Assembly: GCA_949959305.1 (NCBI GenBank)
Contig: CATLJA010000010.1
Location: 1 to 43,469, forward strand
Direction: 5' to 3'
Origin: an uncultured Oscillibacter sp.
GTDB taxonomy: Bacteria; Bacillota; Clostridia; Oscillospirales; Oscillospiraceae
DNA: 43,469 nt
Part shown: positions 23,747-31,979 of the stretch, in pieces
Layout of the letters: each line of letters starts with the position of its first letter
Numbering within the stretch: the first letter of the stretch is position 1
Notes under the pieces: generated by a model
Seen by the model: only the letters and a program-made list of their open reading frames with translations
What the model was told of the DNA's origin: nothing
Databases searched by the model: none
Translations under genes and position numbers: made by a program

Positions 23747-24610
23747 ATGGAGAACTGGAAGGGACTGGCCGTCACGGCGGAGGATTTGGCGCTGATCAAC
23801 GGCCTGGCCAAGGCGGAGCTGACGGCGGAGCAGGTGTATGTGTTCGCCCTGCGGCTGTGCGACAACGAGGTGGACCGGGATTTTGAGCGCTTCGACAGCC
23901 AGGCGCTGGAGCGGCTGGGGGAGCTGCTGCCGGGCAAGAGCGGCATCTTCGACCACCAGTGGAGCGCCCGGGGACAGACGGCCCGGATTTACAAAACAGA
24001 GGTGGTGCGGGAGGGCGCGCAGCGGACGCAGGCCGGGGACGAGTACCGCTGGCTCAAGGGCTGGGCCTACCTCCTGCGGACGGAGAAGAACGAGGACCTC
24101 ATCGCCGAGATTGAGGGGGGCATCAAGAAGGAGGTCAGCGTGGGGTGCAGCGCGGGGCGGAGCGTCTGCTCCATCTGCGGCGCGGAGAACGGCGCGTGCG
24201 CCCACGTGCCGGGGCGGACCTATGACGGGGGGCTGTGCTTCCGGGAGCTGAAGGACGTTACGGACGCTTACGAGTGGTCCTTCGTGGCGGTGCCCGCCCA
24301 GAGGACGGCGGGGGTGCTGAAGCGCTTCAGCCAGGAGCGGGAAAAGGACCGGAGCCTGCGCAGGGAGGCGGAGCTGGGGCGGAAGTACCTCAAGGAGCTG
24401 CGGCGGGAGGTGGCGCGCCTGGCCATGCTGGCGGACGACGGGCTGGACGGGGAGGTATTCGCCAGGGCGGCGGAGCGGCTGGAGGAGCCGGAGCTGCTGG
24501 AGCTGCGGCGCAGCTTTGAGGCCCGGGCGGCAAAGCGCTTTCCCGTGCCCCCGCAGCTGAGGAGAAGGGACGCGGGAAAGGCGGAGGACGCGGAGGCGTT
24601 TTTGGTTTGA
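23747..24610 (+). CDS. Prohead protease with Cys/His insert and C-terminal scaffold-like coiled coil
   Basis: 287 residues from ATG 23747, behind GGGAGG. The core resembles HK97-type prohead proteases: CDNEVDRDFERFD, His70 in GIFDHQWS, and Ser131 in KKEVSVGCSAG as the likely catalytic His and Ser. Between Ser131 and the conserved DAYEWSFVAVPAQ lies a cysteine-rich loop (C134, C141-x2-C144, C151-x-H153, C164) that could bind zinc. Residues from about 195 on are charged and helical, like the fused scaffolding segment of some maturation proteases. It sits between portal and capsid, the expected place. The zinc idea is inference. Confidence 0.8.
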   Translation: MENWKGLAVTAEDLALINGLAKAELTAEQVYVFALRLCDNEVDRDFERFDSQALERLGELLPGKSGIFDHQWSARGQTARIYKTEVVREGAQRTQAGDEYRWLKGWAYLLRTEKNEDLIAEIEGGIKKEVSVGCSAGRSVCSICGAENGACAHVPGRTYDGGLCFRELKDVTDAYEWSFVAVPAQRTAGVLKRFSQEREKDRSLRREAELGRKYLKELRREVARLAMLADDGLDGEVFARAAERLEEPELLELRRSFEARAAKRFPVPPQLRRRDAGKAEDAEAFLV

Positions 24611-24664
24611 GGACGGCCAGCGGGGCGGCGCCCCGTGCCGGATAGATCGAAGGAGGAGAAGACG

Positions 24665-25696
24665 ATGGGCTATCATTTTGAGAACGTGCGGCTGGAAAAG
24701 GGGATGTACGGCCGCAGCGGAACCAGCTTCACCCAGACGCTGGAGAAGCTGGACCCCAGCGAGCGCTATCGGGGCACCCCCATGGAGGGCCTGGACGCGT
24801 TCCAGCGGCAGCTGAAGCGCTTCGGCATCCGCGTCAAGGGCGCGGACAGCGATTCGGTGGAAAAATTCTTCCACACCACCGAGTCCTCGGTGCTGTTCCC
24901 GGAGTTCGTCTCCCGGGTGGTGCGCCAGGGAGTGGAGGAGGGCGGCATCCTGCCGGACATCACCGCCACGGTGACCAGGTTCGACGGGATGGACTACCGC
25001 TCCATCGCCTCCGTGCCCACGGAGGAGGAGAAGAAGCTGCTCCCGGTGGAGGAGGGGGCGGCCATTCCCGAGACCTCCGTCCGCACCCAGGAGAACCTGG
25101 TGAAGCTCCAGAAGCGGGGGCGGATGCTGGTGGCCTCCTACGAGGCGGTCCGCTTCCAGCGGCTGGATTTGTTCTCCGTCACCCTGCGCCAGATCGGGGC
25201 CTACATCGGGAAGATGCACCTTCAGGACGCCATCAGGGTGCTGATGGAGGGGGACGGGAACGAAAACCCCGCCGAGACGGTGAGCCTTGGCGGCGAGCTC
25301 ACCTACGACGCGCTGCTGGAGTTCTGGAACAAGTTCGACCCCTACGCCATGAACACTTTGCTGGTGGGGGGCGACGCCATGCTGAAGCTGCTGCGGCTCA
25401 AGGAGTTCCAGAATCCCCTGACGGGGCTGAACTTCCAGGGCACGGGCACGCTGTCCACGCCCCTGGGGGCCAAGCTCCTGCGGACCGGGGCCATGCCCGC
25501 CGGGACCATCATCGGCCTGGACAAGCGCTACGCCCTGGAGCAGGTGATCGGCGGCGAGGTGACGGTGGAGTACGACAAGCTCATCGACCGCCAGCTGGAG
25601 AGGGCGGCCATCACCTCCATCTCCGGCTTCGCCAAGCTGTTCACCGGAGCGTCCAAGGTGCTGAAGCTGGGCGGCGGAGCCCAGGCCCAGGGCTGA
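24665..25696 (+). CDS. Phage major capsid protein
   Basis: 343 residues from ATG 24665, behind GAAGGAGG, the strongest ribosome site in the cluster, as expected for the most abundant product. It has HK97-fold-like features: an N-terminal helical arm, a P-domain-like segment (VPTEEEKKLLPVEEGAAIPE), RFQRLDLFSVTLRQIGAYIG and the late AGTIIGLDKRYALEQVIGGE. It is found between the protease and head connector genes. It would form the icosahedral shell. Compared with neighbours it has a less skewed composition, which suits a highly expressed structural protein. Confidence 0.88.
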   Translation: MGYHFENVRLEKGMYGRSGTSFTQTLEKLDPSERYRGTPMEGLDAFQRQLKRFGIRVKGADSDSVEKFFHTTESSVLFPEFVSRVVRQGVEEGGILPDITATVTRFDGMDYRSIASVPTEEEKKLLPVEEGAAIPETSVRTQENLVKLQKRGRMLVASYEAVRFQRLDLFSVTLRQIGAYIGKMHLQDAIRVLMEGDGNENPAETVSLGGELTYDALLEFWNKFDPYAMNTLLVGGDAMLKLLRLKEFQNPLTGLNFQGTGTLSTPLGAKLLRTGAMPAGTIIGLDKRYALEQVIGGEVTVEYDKLIDRQLERAAITSISGFAKLFTGASKVLKLGGGAQAQG

Positions 25697-25707
25697 CGGG
25701 TGAGGCC

Positions 25708-26067
25708 GTGAGGGAGCGGATTTTGGAGCTGGCCCTGGCGGCGGCCGGGGGCGGCGGGGAGGACAGGACGCTGCTGGAGCCCCTCTGCGCCGCGGCGGAG
25801 GCCGCCTGGCTGGGCCGCCTCCGGGAGGGCGTGACGGCGGAGGACTGCGGCGAGGCCCTCCCCTGCGCCGCCGCCTTCACGGCGGCGGCGGACCTGGCGG
25901 CGGGAGAAGGGGGCGCGGCCTCCTTCTCCGCCGGGGACGTTTCCGTGAAGCTGGACAGCGGCGCGGACCGGGCCGGACGGGCGGAGGGCCTCCGGCAGGC
26001 GGCGGAGCGGCTGATGGAGCCCTTCGCCCTGGCGGCGGGACTCTGGGCCCGGGGGGTGGAAGGGTGA
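25708..26067 (+). CDS. Head-tail connector (adaptor-like) protein
   Basis: 119 residues from GTG 25708, 11 bp after the capsid stop. It is mostly helical, with a conserved-looking middle (AFTAAADLAAGEGGAASFSA, GDVSVKLDSG). Position directly after the capsid gene and the SFSAGDVSVK pattern resemble gp6/YqbG-like adaptor proteins that bind beneath the portal. It is alanine-rich. The family assignment is by position and pattern, not by a clear motif. Confidence 0.65.
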   Translation: MRERILELALAAAGGGGEDRTLLEPLCAAAEAAWLGRLREGVTAEDCGEALPCAAAFTAAADLAAGEGGAASFSAGDVSVKLDSGADRAGRAEGLRQAAERLMEPFALAAGLWARGVEG

Positions 26068-26378
26068 CGCGCTGGGTGGAGCGGATCCTGGCCCGGTACG
26101 GGCAGGAGGTGACGGTGGAGCGGGAGGGCCGGACGGAGACGGTCCGGGCCTTCCTCCAGCCGGTGAGGGAGCGGAGGGAGCTGGGAGCGGAGCCCTCCGC
26201 CGCCGGGCGGCTGGACGGGCGGCTGTGGCTGTACCTGGGGCGGGCGGCCCTGGAGGAAGGGGACCTGGCCGCCTGGGAGGGCCGGCGGTTCCGGGTCCGG
26301 AGCGGGCGGCCCCTTTACATCGGAGCGCGGCTGAGCCACTGGCGGGCCGTGCTGGAGCGGGCGAGGGAGGCGGAATGA
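26064..26378 (+). CDS. Head closure / head-tail joining protein
   Basis: 104 residues from GTG 26064, overlapping the previous stop by 4 bp (GTGA). A small beta-rich protein with VTVEREGRTETVRAFLQPVR and WEGRRFRVRSGRPLYIGARL, the pattern of stopper/closure proteins (SPP1 gp16-like, YqbH-like). It would close the connector and form the platform for the tail. The order capsid, adaptor, closure, tail completion, sheath matches PBSX-like operons. Confidence 0.68.
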   Translation: MTRWVERILARYGQEVTVEREGRTETVRAFLQPVRERRELGAEPSAAGRLDGRLWLYLGRAALEEGDLAAWEGRRFRVRSGRPLYIGARLSHWRAVLERAREAE

Positions 26379-26878
26379 AGGAGCTGAGACAGATTCGGGA
26401 CGCGGTGATTTCCGCCCTGCGGGCCGGGGGGCTGAAGGCGGAGGCCGCCTTTCCCGAAAAATGGGCGGCGGAGCGGAAAACGCCCCTGGCCACCGTGGCA
26501 GTGGGAGCGGCGGAGGGCCGGGCCCTGGGGCTGGGCGGATACCTGGGGGAGGTCCGGGACGGGAGCGGCCGGGTCCGGGAGGTTTACGGCCGGCGGCTGG
26601 AGGGCGTTATCACCGTGGACCTCCGGGCGGAGCGGGCCGCGGACTGCGACTCCGGCGGCGAGACGGCGGCGGCGGTGCTGATGAGCGGGCTGCCGGAGGG
26701 CATCCGGCCCGGGGAGCTGAGCTGGGAGGCCCTGGCCTGGGAAAAGCAGACGGGACTGTTCCTCCGGCGGGGGAGGCTCAAGTGCGAGGCGCTGTTCCTG
26801 GCGGAGAGCGGAGACGGGGAGACGGAGTTCCTGGACTTTATCTTGAAAGGAGTTTTGCGAGATGAGCAATCTGCATGA
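26375..26878 (+). CDS. Tail completion/terminator-like protein (YqbJ-like position)
   Basis: 167 residues from ATG 26375, overlapping the previous gene by ATGA. It starts MKELRQIRDAVISALRAGGL, a pattern common to small tail-terminator proteins, and has a beta-rich core (GVITVDLRAERAADCDSGGE). It overlaps the following sheath start by 17 bp, so translation is tightly coupled. Function as a tail terminator is inferred from its place between the head closure and sheath genes. Confidence 0.62.
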   Translation: MKELRQIRDAVISALRAGGLKAEAAFPEKWAAERKTPLATVAVGAAEGRALGLGGYLGEVRDGSGRVREVYGRRLEGVITVDLRAERAADCDSGGETAAAVLMSGLPEGIRPGELSWEALAWEKQTGLFLRRGRLKCEALFLAESGDGETEFLDFILKGVLRDEQSA

Positions 26879-27919
26879 GCGGCCGGGGGTTTACTCGGCT
26901 TACGACACGTCCTCGGCGGTGTCCGGGGGCGGGCCGCCCGGACCGTGGGCGTAGCGGCCAAGGCGGCCAGGGGCGCCGTGGACAAGCCGGTGACGGTGAC
27001 CGGCTGGGCCGCCGGGGCCGCCGCCTTCGGCGAGGACGAGACGGCGGGAATGAGCACCATCCTGCGGCTGCTGTTTGAAAACGGCGCGTCCGCCGTGACG
27101 GCGGTCCGGGTGGCGGAGGAGGGCGCGGCGGAGGACTACGCCCGGGCCTTCGCCGCACTGGGACAATCGGACGTACAGGTGCTGGTGTGCGACAGCGGCG
27201 AGGCGGCGGTTCACCAGGCCCTGCGGGCGGCGGTGGAGGAGGCCTCCGCCCTCCGGCATGAGCGTATCGCCGTGGTGGGCTGCGACGGGGCGGAGGTTTC
27301 GGAGCTGACGGCCCGGGCGGCGGAGCTGAACAGCGAGCGCGTGGTGCTGGTGGGGCCCGACGCCCTGGACCGGGCGGGAAAGCCCCTGCCCGGCGTGTTC
27401 GCCGCCGCTGCTGCGGCGGCCCTGGCGGCCTCCGGCGGGGACCCGGCGGTCCCCCTGAACGGGGCGGAGCTCAAGGGCCTGACCGGCCTGAGCCAGGACT
27501 ACGGCGACAGCGACATCGACCTGCTGGTCCGGGGCGGCGTGACCCCGCTGGAGTGCGCGGCGGGGGTGGTGTCCCCGGTGCGGGGCATCACCACCAGGAC
27601 CAAGACCGGCGGCACGGCGGACGCGACATGGCGGGAGCTGACCACCATCCTGATTGTGGACGACGTGATTCCGGCGGTGCGCTCCGCCCTGCGCAGCCGC
27701 TTCTCCCGGAGCAAGAACAACGCCCGGAACCGGGCGGCCATCCGCTCCCAGGTGATTGTGGAGCTGGAAAAAAAGCTGGCGGCGGAGATTATCAGCGGCT
27801 ATGACGCCGTGACGGTCGCCGCCTCCCCCGACGACCCCACGGTGTGCCTGGTGGAGTTCGGCTTCGCCGTGGCCCACGGGCTGAACCAGGTGCGGCTGAC
27901 GGTACACATTGAGATTTGA
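26862..27919 (+). pseudogene. Phage tail sheath protein, split by a one-base frameshift
   Basis: The ATG at 26862 opens MSNLHERPGVYSAYDTSSAV, a typical sheath N-terminus, but the frame stops at a TAG at 26952. The rest of the sheath (from about GVAAKAARGAVDKPVTVTGW to the end VAHGLNQVRLTVHIEI) is in the -1 frame through 27919. Adding one G to the G5 run near 26924-26928 restores a continuous protein of about 352 residues across the junction. The body has sheath features (QDYGDSDIDLLVRGGVTPLE; ITTRTKTGGTADATWREL). Contractile sheaths surround the tail tube. It may be a true mutation, a phase-variable tract or a sequence error. Confidence 0.85.
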
Positions 27920-27938
27920 GAAAGGGGCGTGAACAGCG

Positions 27939-28322
27939 ATGACGGGATTTCCCACCAGCGCCGACATTTATCTGGAAATGGACGGCAGGAAGGTGGCGGT
28001 GGTGCAGAGCTACGCCGCCAAAGCGTCCAAAACCTCCCAGAGCGTGGAGGCCTTCGGAGAGAGCGAGCCGGTGGCCACCATTGAGGGGCAGAAGCGATAC
28101 ACCCTGGAGCTGACCAGGCTTTATGCCACGGACAGCGCCGTGTCCGACGGAATCAACTTCTACGACCTGGCGGATTTCTCCCTGGTAATCTGCAAGCCGG
28201 ACCGGCGGGTCATCTACAGCGGATGCCAGTGGAGCGGCATTGAGGAGGACGGCCGCCTCAACGCCATGGTGGCGGAGAAGGTCACCGTGGTGGCCGCAAG
28301 GCGCATCGAAACCTCCGCATGA
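27939..28322 (+). CDS. Phage tail tube protein
   Basis: 127 residues from ATG 27939. The pattern SADIYLEMDGRKVAVVQSYA, then EGQKRYTLELTRLYA and DLADFSLVICKPDRRVIYSG, is that of PBSX XkdM-like tube proteins. It is a small beta-barrel that stacks into the inner tube. It immediately follows the sheath gene, as in other contractile tails. The gene ends in an ATGA overlap with the chaperone gene. Confidence 0.85.
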   Translation: MTGFPTSADIYLEMDGRKVAVVQSYAAKASKTSQSVEAFGESEPVATIEGQKRYTLELTRLYATDSAVSDGINFYDLADFSLVICKPDRRVIYSGCQWSGIEEDGRLNAMVAEKVTVVAARRIETSA

Positions 28323-28642
28323 GGCGGATCGGCGAGCTGCGCCCCCTGACGGCCGGGCGGCTTCTGGAGCTGTGGCGGGAGGGCCGGAGGACGGAGGACC
28401 CGCTGGAGCGGGTGCTGGTGTGCAACGGGCGGATTTTGTCCGAGTGCTGCTTCTCTCAGGGGGAGCGGGTCTACGAAGACGAGACGGAGGTCCTGGCGGA
28501 TTTGACGGGGCGGGAGATGGAAAGGCTGCTCCGCTGCCTGGCGGAGGGGGGCGGCCCGGAGGATCGCCGCCCCCAGGCCGGGACGGGGACGGTGAACCCG
28601 GAATTTGACGTGGAGCGGTTCGCCGCGCTGCGGGGGGAGTGA
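28319..28642 (+). CDS. Tail assembly chaperone (XkdN-like)
   Basis: 107 residues from ATG 28319. Small, acidic and helical; begins MRRIGELRPLTAGRLLELWR and ends TVNPEFDVERFAALRGE. It sits between the tube and the tape-measure position, where the PBSX chaperone lies. Such proteins usually escort the tape measure. I see no slippery sequence that would give a second longer product. The assignment leans on position. Confidence 0.65.
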   Translation: MRRIGELRPLTAGRLLELWREGRRTEDPLERVLVCNGRILSECCFSQGERVYEDETEVLADLTGREMERLLRCLAEGGGPEDRRPQAGTGTVNPEFDVERFAALRGE

Positions 28643-28647
28643 GGCGC

Positions 28648-29541
28648 GTGGACTATTTGGGCTGGGAGCTGGCGCGGCAGCGGGCGGCGCTGCTGGCGCT
28701 GCTGGGCGGCGGGGAGCCAGAGAAGGAGGCGCCCCGGGAGGCGGCTTCCCTTTGGGACGGGGAAGCCGCCCCGGAGGAGACGGAGAGCCGGGAAACGGCG
28801 GGGCGAAGCCGGGAATGGCCCGGAGAGGCCCGGAGGCGCGCTCCGGGCAAGAAGGCGGCGGCATTTCCCGCCGGAGGGCGCGGAGAGAAGGGGAGCTCCC
28901 CGGAGGGAGCCCCCGGGGCGTGGGAGATTGTCCGGGAGGCGGAGCGGGCGGCCCTGGACGGCGGAGCGGGCGGCCCGGCTGCGCCGGCGGGCGCCTGGGA
29001 GGAATTTCTGGGCGGAGAGGCGGGGGGTTCGCTTTGGGAGGAGCGGACCGCCGGGGCGGAGGCTTCTGCGGCGGGATTGCGGCAAAGGGCCCCGGCGGGA
29101 AGACGGAGGACGCTCCGGGCCGGGACGGACGGCTCGGCGGCGGAGCGTTTGAGGCTCTCCGGCAGGAGGGAGGCCGGGACGGAGAGCGGGGAGACGGCGG
29201 CGGAAGCAGCTGGGAGAAAGCGCGCGGAGGACGGCCCCGCCGCTGGGAGAGAAGCACCTCTAAGGTACGGAGGCCGGGAGGCCGCCGGGGGAGAGACGCT
29301 TCCGGAGTACGGCGGGGGGAGGGCTTTCCGGTACGCCGCCCTGGGCGGAAGCCGGACGGTTCCGCCCGGCGGGTACGGCCCGGCGGAGACGGCGGGGGAG
29401 GGAGAACGGCTGTTCCGCGCCCTTCCCTGGGGGGACGGCCGGGAGAATCCCATCCTCCGGGCGGAGGCCGGGGCCAGGGCGCTGTCCCGGGCCGTTCAGC
29501 GGGACGCCCGGCGGTATGACGGCGGCTTTACGATTTACTGA
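28648..29541 (+). CDS. Low-complexity protein in the tape-measure position
   Basis: 297 residues from GTG 28648, 8 bases after GGGGGGAG; GTG 28639 is an alternative start. The N-terminus (DYLGWELARQRAALLALLGG) and C-terminus (ALSRAVQRDARRYDGGFTIY) look like folded, conserved ends. The 240 residues between are almost entirely E, A, G, R, S and P, with no hydrophobic helix. A normal myovirus tape measure is several times longer and has membrane-like helices. It may be a minimal tape measure, a scaffold, or the remains of one. I recognise no family with confidence. Confidence 0.6.
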   Translation: MDYLGWELARQRAALLALLGGGEPEKEAPREAASLWDGEAAPEETESRETAGRSREWPGEARRRAPGKKAAAFPAGGRGEKGSSPEGAPGAWEIVREAERAALDGGAGGPAAPAGAWEEFLGGEAGGSLWEERTAGAEASAAGLRQRAPAGRRRTLRAGTDGSAAERLRLSGRREAGTESGETAAEAAGRKRAEDGPAAGREAPLRYGGREAAGGETLPEYGGGRAFRYAALGGSRTVPPGGYGPAETAGEGERLFRALPWGDGRENPILRAEAGARALSRAVQRDARRYDGGFTIY

Positions 29542-29596
29542 GGACCTGTGTTCATGACCGGCCGGACGGCGTTCAGCGGTTGTGAATACAGGTTTT
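29541..29596. repeat. Short relative of the 163-bp palindromic element
   Basis: The sequences at 29541-29560 and 29577-29596 are inverted repeats of each other (15 of 20 match). The right arm, CGGTTGTGAATACAGGTT, is identical to the right arm of the 13246-13408 element. Only 16 bases separate the arms, so this is an internally deleted copy lying inside the phage-like cluster between two genes. Confidence 0.7.
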
Positions 29597-29645
29597 AAGA
29601 GGCCGGGCGGGAAAGCAGCCCGCCCGGGGAGAGGAGGGACGCGGC

Positions 29646-30224
29646 ATGCGGCTGACGCCGATGCGGTTCAAGGAGTTCACATGGCCGCACAATCCCGAGG
29701 TGTACACGGTGGAGCACCGGCGGCGGATCGCCGTCCACCAGGTTCCCTTCGGGCCGTGCGTGATGCAGGAGCTGGGGGGCTCCTACCGGGTCTTGAAGGG
29801 AGAGGGCGTTTTCACGGGGGCGGACGCTTATAAGCGTTTCAAAGAGCTGGCCGGGGTCTTCCGGCAGGAGGGGCCGGGGCTGCTGGTCCATCCGGTGTGG
29901 CGGACGGAACGGGCCTATTTCGCGGCGCTGGAGGCCGCGGAAGAGCCCAGGCCGGATTTCGTCCGCTACCGCTTTGAGTTCTGGGAGGACGGCGGCGGCT
30001 ATGACGGCGGGCTGAAGGAGGCGGAGGGCGGAAGCGGGGGCTCCGGCGGCGCTCCGGCGGGAAACGCCGCCGAAGCGCGGAAGGTCCACACCGTGCGGAA
30101 GGGGGACACCCTCTGGGCGGTGGCCCGGCAGTACGGGGTGGAATTGGCGGCCCTGATCCGGGCCAATCCCCAAATCAAGAATCCGAACCTGATTTATCCG
30201 GGAGAGGCGGTGAAGCTGCCGTGA
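29646..30224 (+). CDS. LysM-containing tail/baseplate protein (XkdP-like)
   Basis: 192 residues from ATG 29646, behind GGAGAGGAGGG. The N-terminal 120 residues have the XkdP pattern (MRFKEFTWPHNPEVYTVEHR, VLKGEGVFTGADAYKRFKEL). A Gly/Ser linker (about 120-142) leads to a complete LysM domain (VHTVRKGDTLWAVARQYGVE to the end, LIYPGEAVKLP). LysM binds peptidoglycan or acts as a baseplate joint between tube and hub. The 4-bp overlap with the hub gene shows coupling. It is preceded by the palindromic element, the largest gap in the cluster. Confidence 0.85.
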   Translation: MRLTPMRFKEFTWPHNPEVYTVEHRRRIAVHQVPFGPCVMQELGGSYRVLKGEGVFTGADAYKRFKELAGVFRQEGPGLLVHPVWRTERAYFAALEAAEEPRPDFVRYRFEFWEDGGGYDGGLKEAEGGSGGSGGAPAGNAAEARKVHTVRKGDTLWAVARQYGVELAALIRANPQIKNPNLIYPGEAVKLP

Positions 30225-31162
30225 CAGGGACGCTTATCACGGCGGACCACCGGATATTCCGCCTGCCGCCGCTTTTGAGCTGGCGTGTCACCCACACGGG
30301 AACGGTGCCCTGCGACAGCTTTTCCGTGACCTTCGTCTATCAAAAGGAGATGGCGGAGCCGCTGCGGCTGGCGGCGGGCTTCACGGCGGAGGAGAACGGG
30401 ACGGTGATGCTCCGGGCCGTGGTGGACGAGTACACGGTGGATCTGGATGAAAACGGCCTGACGGCCTCCGTCTCCGGCCGGGGCTATGCCGCCCGGCTGC
30501 TGGACAACGAGTCCCGGCCCGTCACCTACCAGCAGGCCACCCTGGCGGAAATCCTGCGCAATCACGCGGAGCCCTACGGCATCTCCTGCGGGGAGATTGC
30601 CGAGGTCCGGGCGGACTCGGTGTACACCGTGGCGGCGGGGAGCAGCCAGTGGAAGGCGGTGGAGAGCTTCTGCAGGACCTATGGGGGCTTCGTTCCCCGG
30701 TTCAGCCGGGAGGGAACGCTTCTGGCGGGGCCGGAGAAGGCGGGACGGACCCTGTCCATCGGGGAGGGGGACCCGGTGCTCTCCTGCACGCTGCGGGAGG
30801 ATTATTACGGCGTGCTGACGGAGGCCCTGGTCATCGACAAGACCCGGAACAAGACCTTCTCCGTGAAAAACCAGGAGATGCTGAACAAGGGGGGCCAGTG
30901 CCGCCGGGTGGTGTACACCCCGGGACAGAGCACCTGGGCCGCCATGCGGTACACGGGGGAGTATCAGATTCAGCGCTCCAGGGAGGACGCCTGGGCGGCG
31001 GAGGCGGTGCTGCCGGGGAGCTTCCTGGCCTTCCCGGGGGACCGGGCGGCGCTGTCCCTGGAGCGGATGGGCCTCTCCGGGACCTTCCGGGTGGCGGAGG
31101 CGGAAAGCCGCTTCGACGGCCGGAGCGGAGCCGTGACGGCGCTGACGCTGAAGCCCCTGTAA
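30221..31162 (+). CDS. Baseplate hub protein (XkdQ / gpD-like)
   Basis: 313 residues from GTG 30221. The hub pattern is visible in SFSVTFVYQKEMAEPLRLAA, VSGRGYAARLLDNESRPVTY, and YTVAAGSSQWKAVESFCRTY followed by GGFVPRFSREGTLL. Such proteins form the trimeric tube end below the tail (T4 gp27-like). The length matches PBSX XkdQ. It is followed after 21 bp by the spike protein gene, as in other contractile systems. Confidence 0.82.
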   Translation: MTGTLITADHRIFRLPPLLSWRVTHTGTVPCDSFSVTFVYQKEMAEPLRLAAGFTAEENGTVMLRAVVDEYTVDLDENGLTASVSGRGYAARLLDNESRPVTYQQATLAEILRNHAEPYGISCGEIAEVRADSVYTVAAGSSQWKAVESFCRTYGGFVPRFSREGTLLAGPEKAGRTLSIGEGDPVLSCTLREDYYGVLTEALVIDKTRNKTFSVKNQEMLNKGGQCRRVVYTPGQSTWAAMRYTGEYQIQRSREDAWAAEAVLPGSFLAFPGDRAALSLERMGLSGTFRVAEAESRFDGRSGAVTALTLKPL

Positions 31163-31183
31163 CAAAAAAAGGAGGAGCGGCGT

Positions 31184-31597
31184 ATGTGGCTTTCAAGACA
31201 GGTCAAACCGGCCGCCGACACCGGCGGGGCGGACCTGGGCGTTACCACCATCAGCGGGCAGAAGGTGGGCGTGGTGACCCGGGGAGAGGTCCGGGACCTG
31301 CCGGTCTACGGCCCGGGGGGCTATCTCTGGACCCCCGCCAACGGGGCGGCGGTGCTGGTGGTGAAGGGCGGCCCCGGCGGCGAGGAGCAGTGCGTGGCCG
31401 GGACCCGGCCCCAGGAGGAGGCCCGGCGGATTGAGCCGGGGGAGGTTTACCTCTACGGCCCCGGCGGAAATTCGGTGTATCTCAAAAAGGACGGCAGCGT
31501 GGAAATCCGGGGGAGCCGGGTGTCCGTCGCCGGGGAGCTCGCCGTCAGCGGGCGGCTCACCGTCAACGGGCGGCCTTACGCGCCCTGCGGCTGCTGA
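31184..31597 (+). CDS. Baseplate spike / assembly protein V-like (OB-fold)
   Basis: 137 residues from ATG 31184, behind AAGGAGGAG. The middle part (ANGAAVLVVKGGPGGEEQCV, then GEVYLYGPGGNSVYLKKDGS) has the OB-fold then beta-spike pattern of phage gpV/gp45. The C-terminus is a run of short beta repeats (VEIRGSRVSVAGELAVSGRL) ending in CGC. It would cap the tube and pierce the target envelope. It is shorter than most spikes, consistent with the reduced size of this cluster. Confidence 0.8.
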   Translation: MWLSRQVKPAADTGGADLGVTTISGQKVGVVTRGEVRDLPVYGPGGYLWTPANGAAVLVVKGGPGGEEQCVAGTRPQEEARRIEPGEVYLYGPGGNSVYLKKDGSVEIRGSRVSVAGELAVSGRLTVNGRPYAPCGC

Positions 31598-31610
31598 GGG
31601 AGGAAAGGCA

Positions 31611-31961
31611 ATGGAGCTGGAGCTGAAAAACGGGGACTATCTGGCCGACGGCGTGGGAGGACTGCGGCGGGTGGGAGGGCGGGAGGCCCTCCTCCAGCGG
31701 GTGATCTTCCGGCTGACGGCCAGGCGGGGCGGCTTCCCCTTCTGGGAGAGCCTGGGCAGCCGCCTCTGGGAGCTGGGGCGGGTTCCCGCCCCGGAGCGGC
31801 GGAGCGCCGCCCGCCAGTATGTGGCGGAGGCCCTGGAGGAGGAGCCCGTGACGGTGGAGGACGTGGCGCTGGAGCAGGGCCGGGACGGCGGCGCGGCGGT
31901 GACGGCGAAGCTGCGCTATGAGGGGGAGGTCCTGCCGGTGACGGTGGAGGTGCTGCCCTGA
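31611..31961 (+). CDS. Baseplate protein W-like (gp25 / XkdS-like)
   Basis: 116 residues from ATG 31611, behind GGGAGGAAAG. The pattern RRVGGREALLQRVIFRLTAR, then FPFWESLGSRLWELG and ARQYVAEALEEEPVTVEDVA, matches the gp25/W family that forms the baseplate wedge core and initiates sheath polymerisation. It lies between the spike and baseplate J genes, the conserved order. Confidence 0.8.
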   Translation: MELELKNGDYLADGVGGLRRVGGREALLQRVIFRLTARRGGFPFWESLGSRLWELGRVPAPERRSAARQYVAEALEEEPVTVEDVALEQGRDGGAAVTAKLRYEGEVLPVTVEVLP

Positions 31962-31979
31962 GAGGGGGGGGAGACGGAT

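Noticed and set aside
26862..26954. Programmed -1 frameshift in the sheath gene
   Set aside because: The tract TCC-GGG-GGC does not give a proper X-XXY-YYZ heptamer in the reading frame, and no sheath is known to be made this way. A base loss in the G-run is simpler, though not proven.
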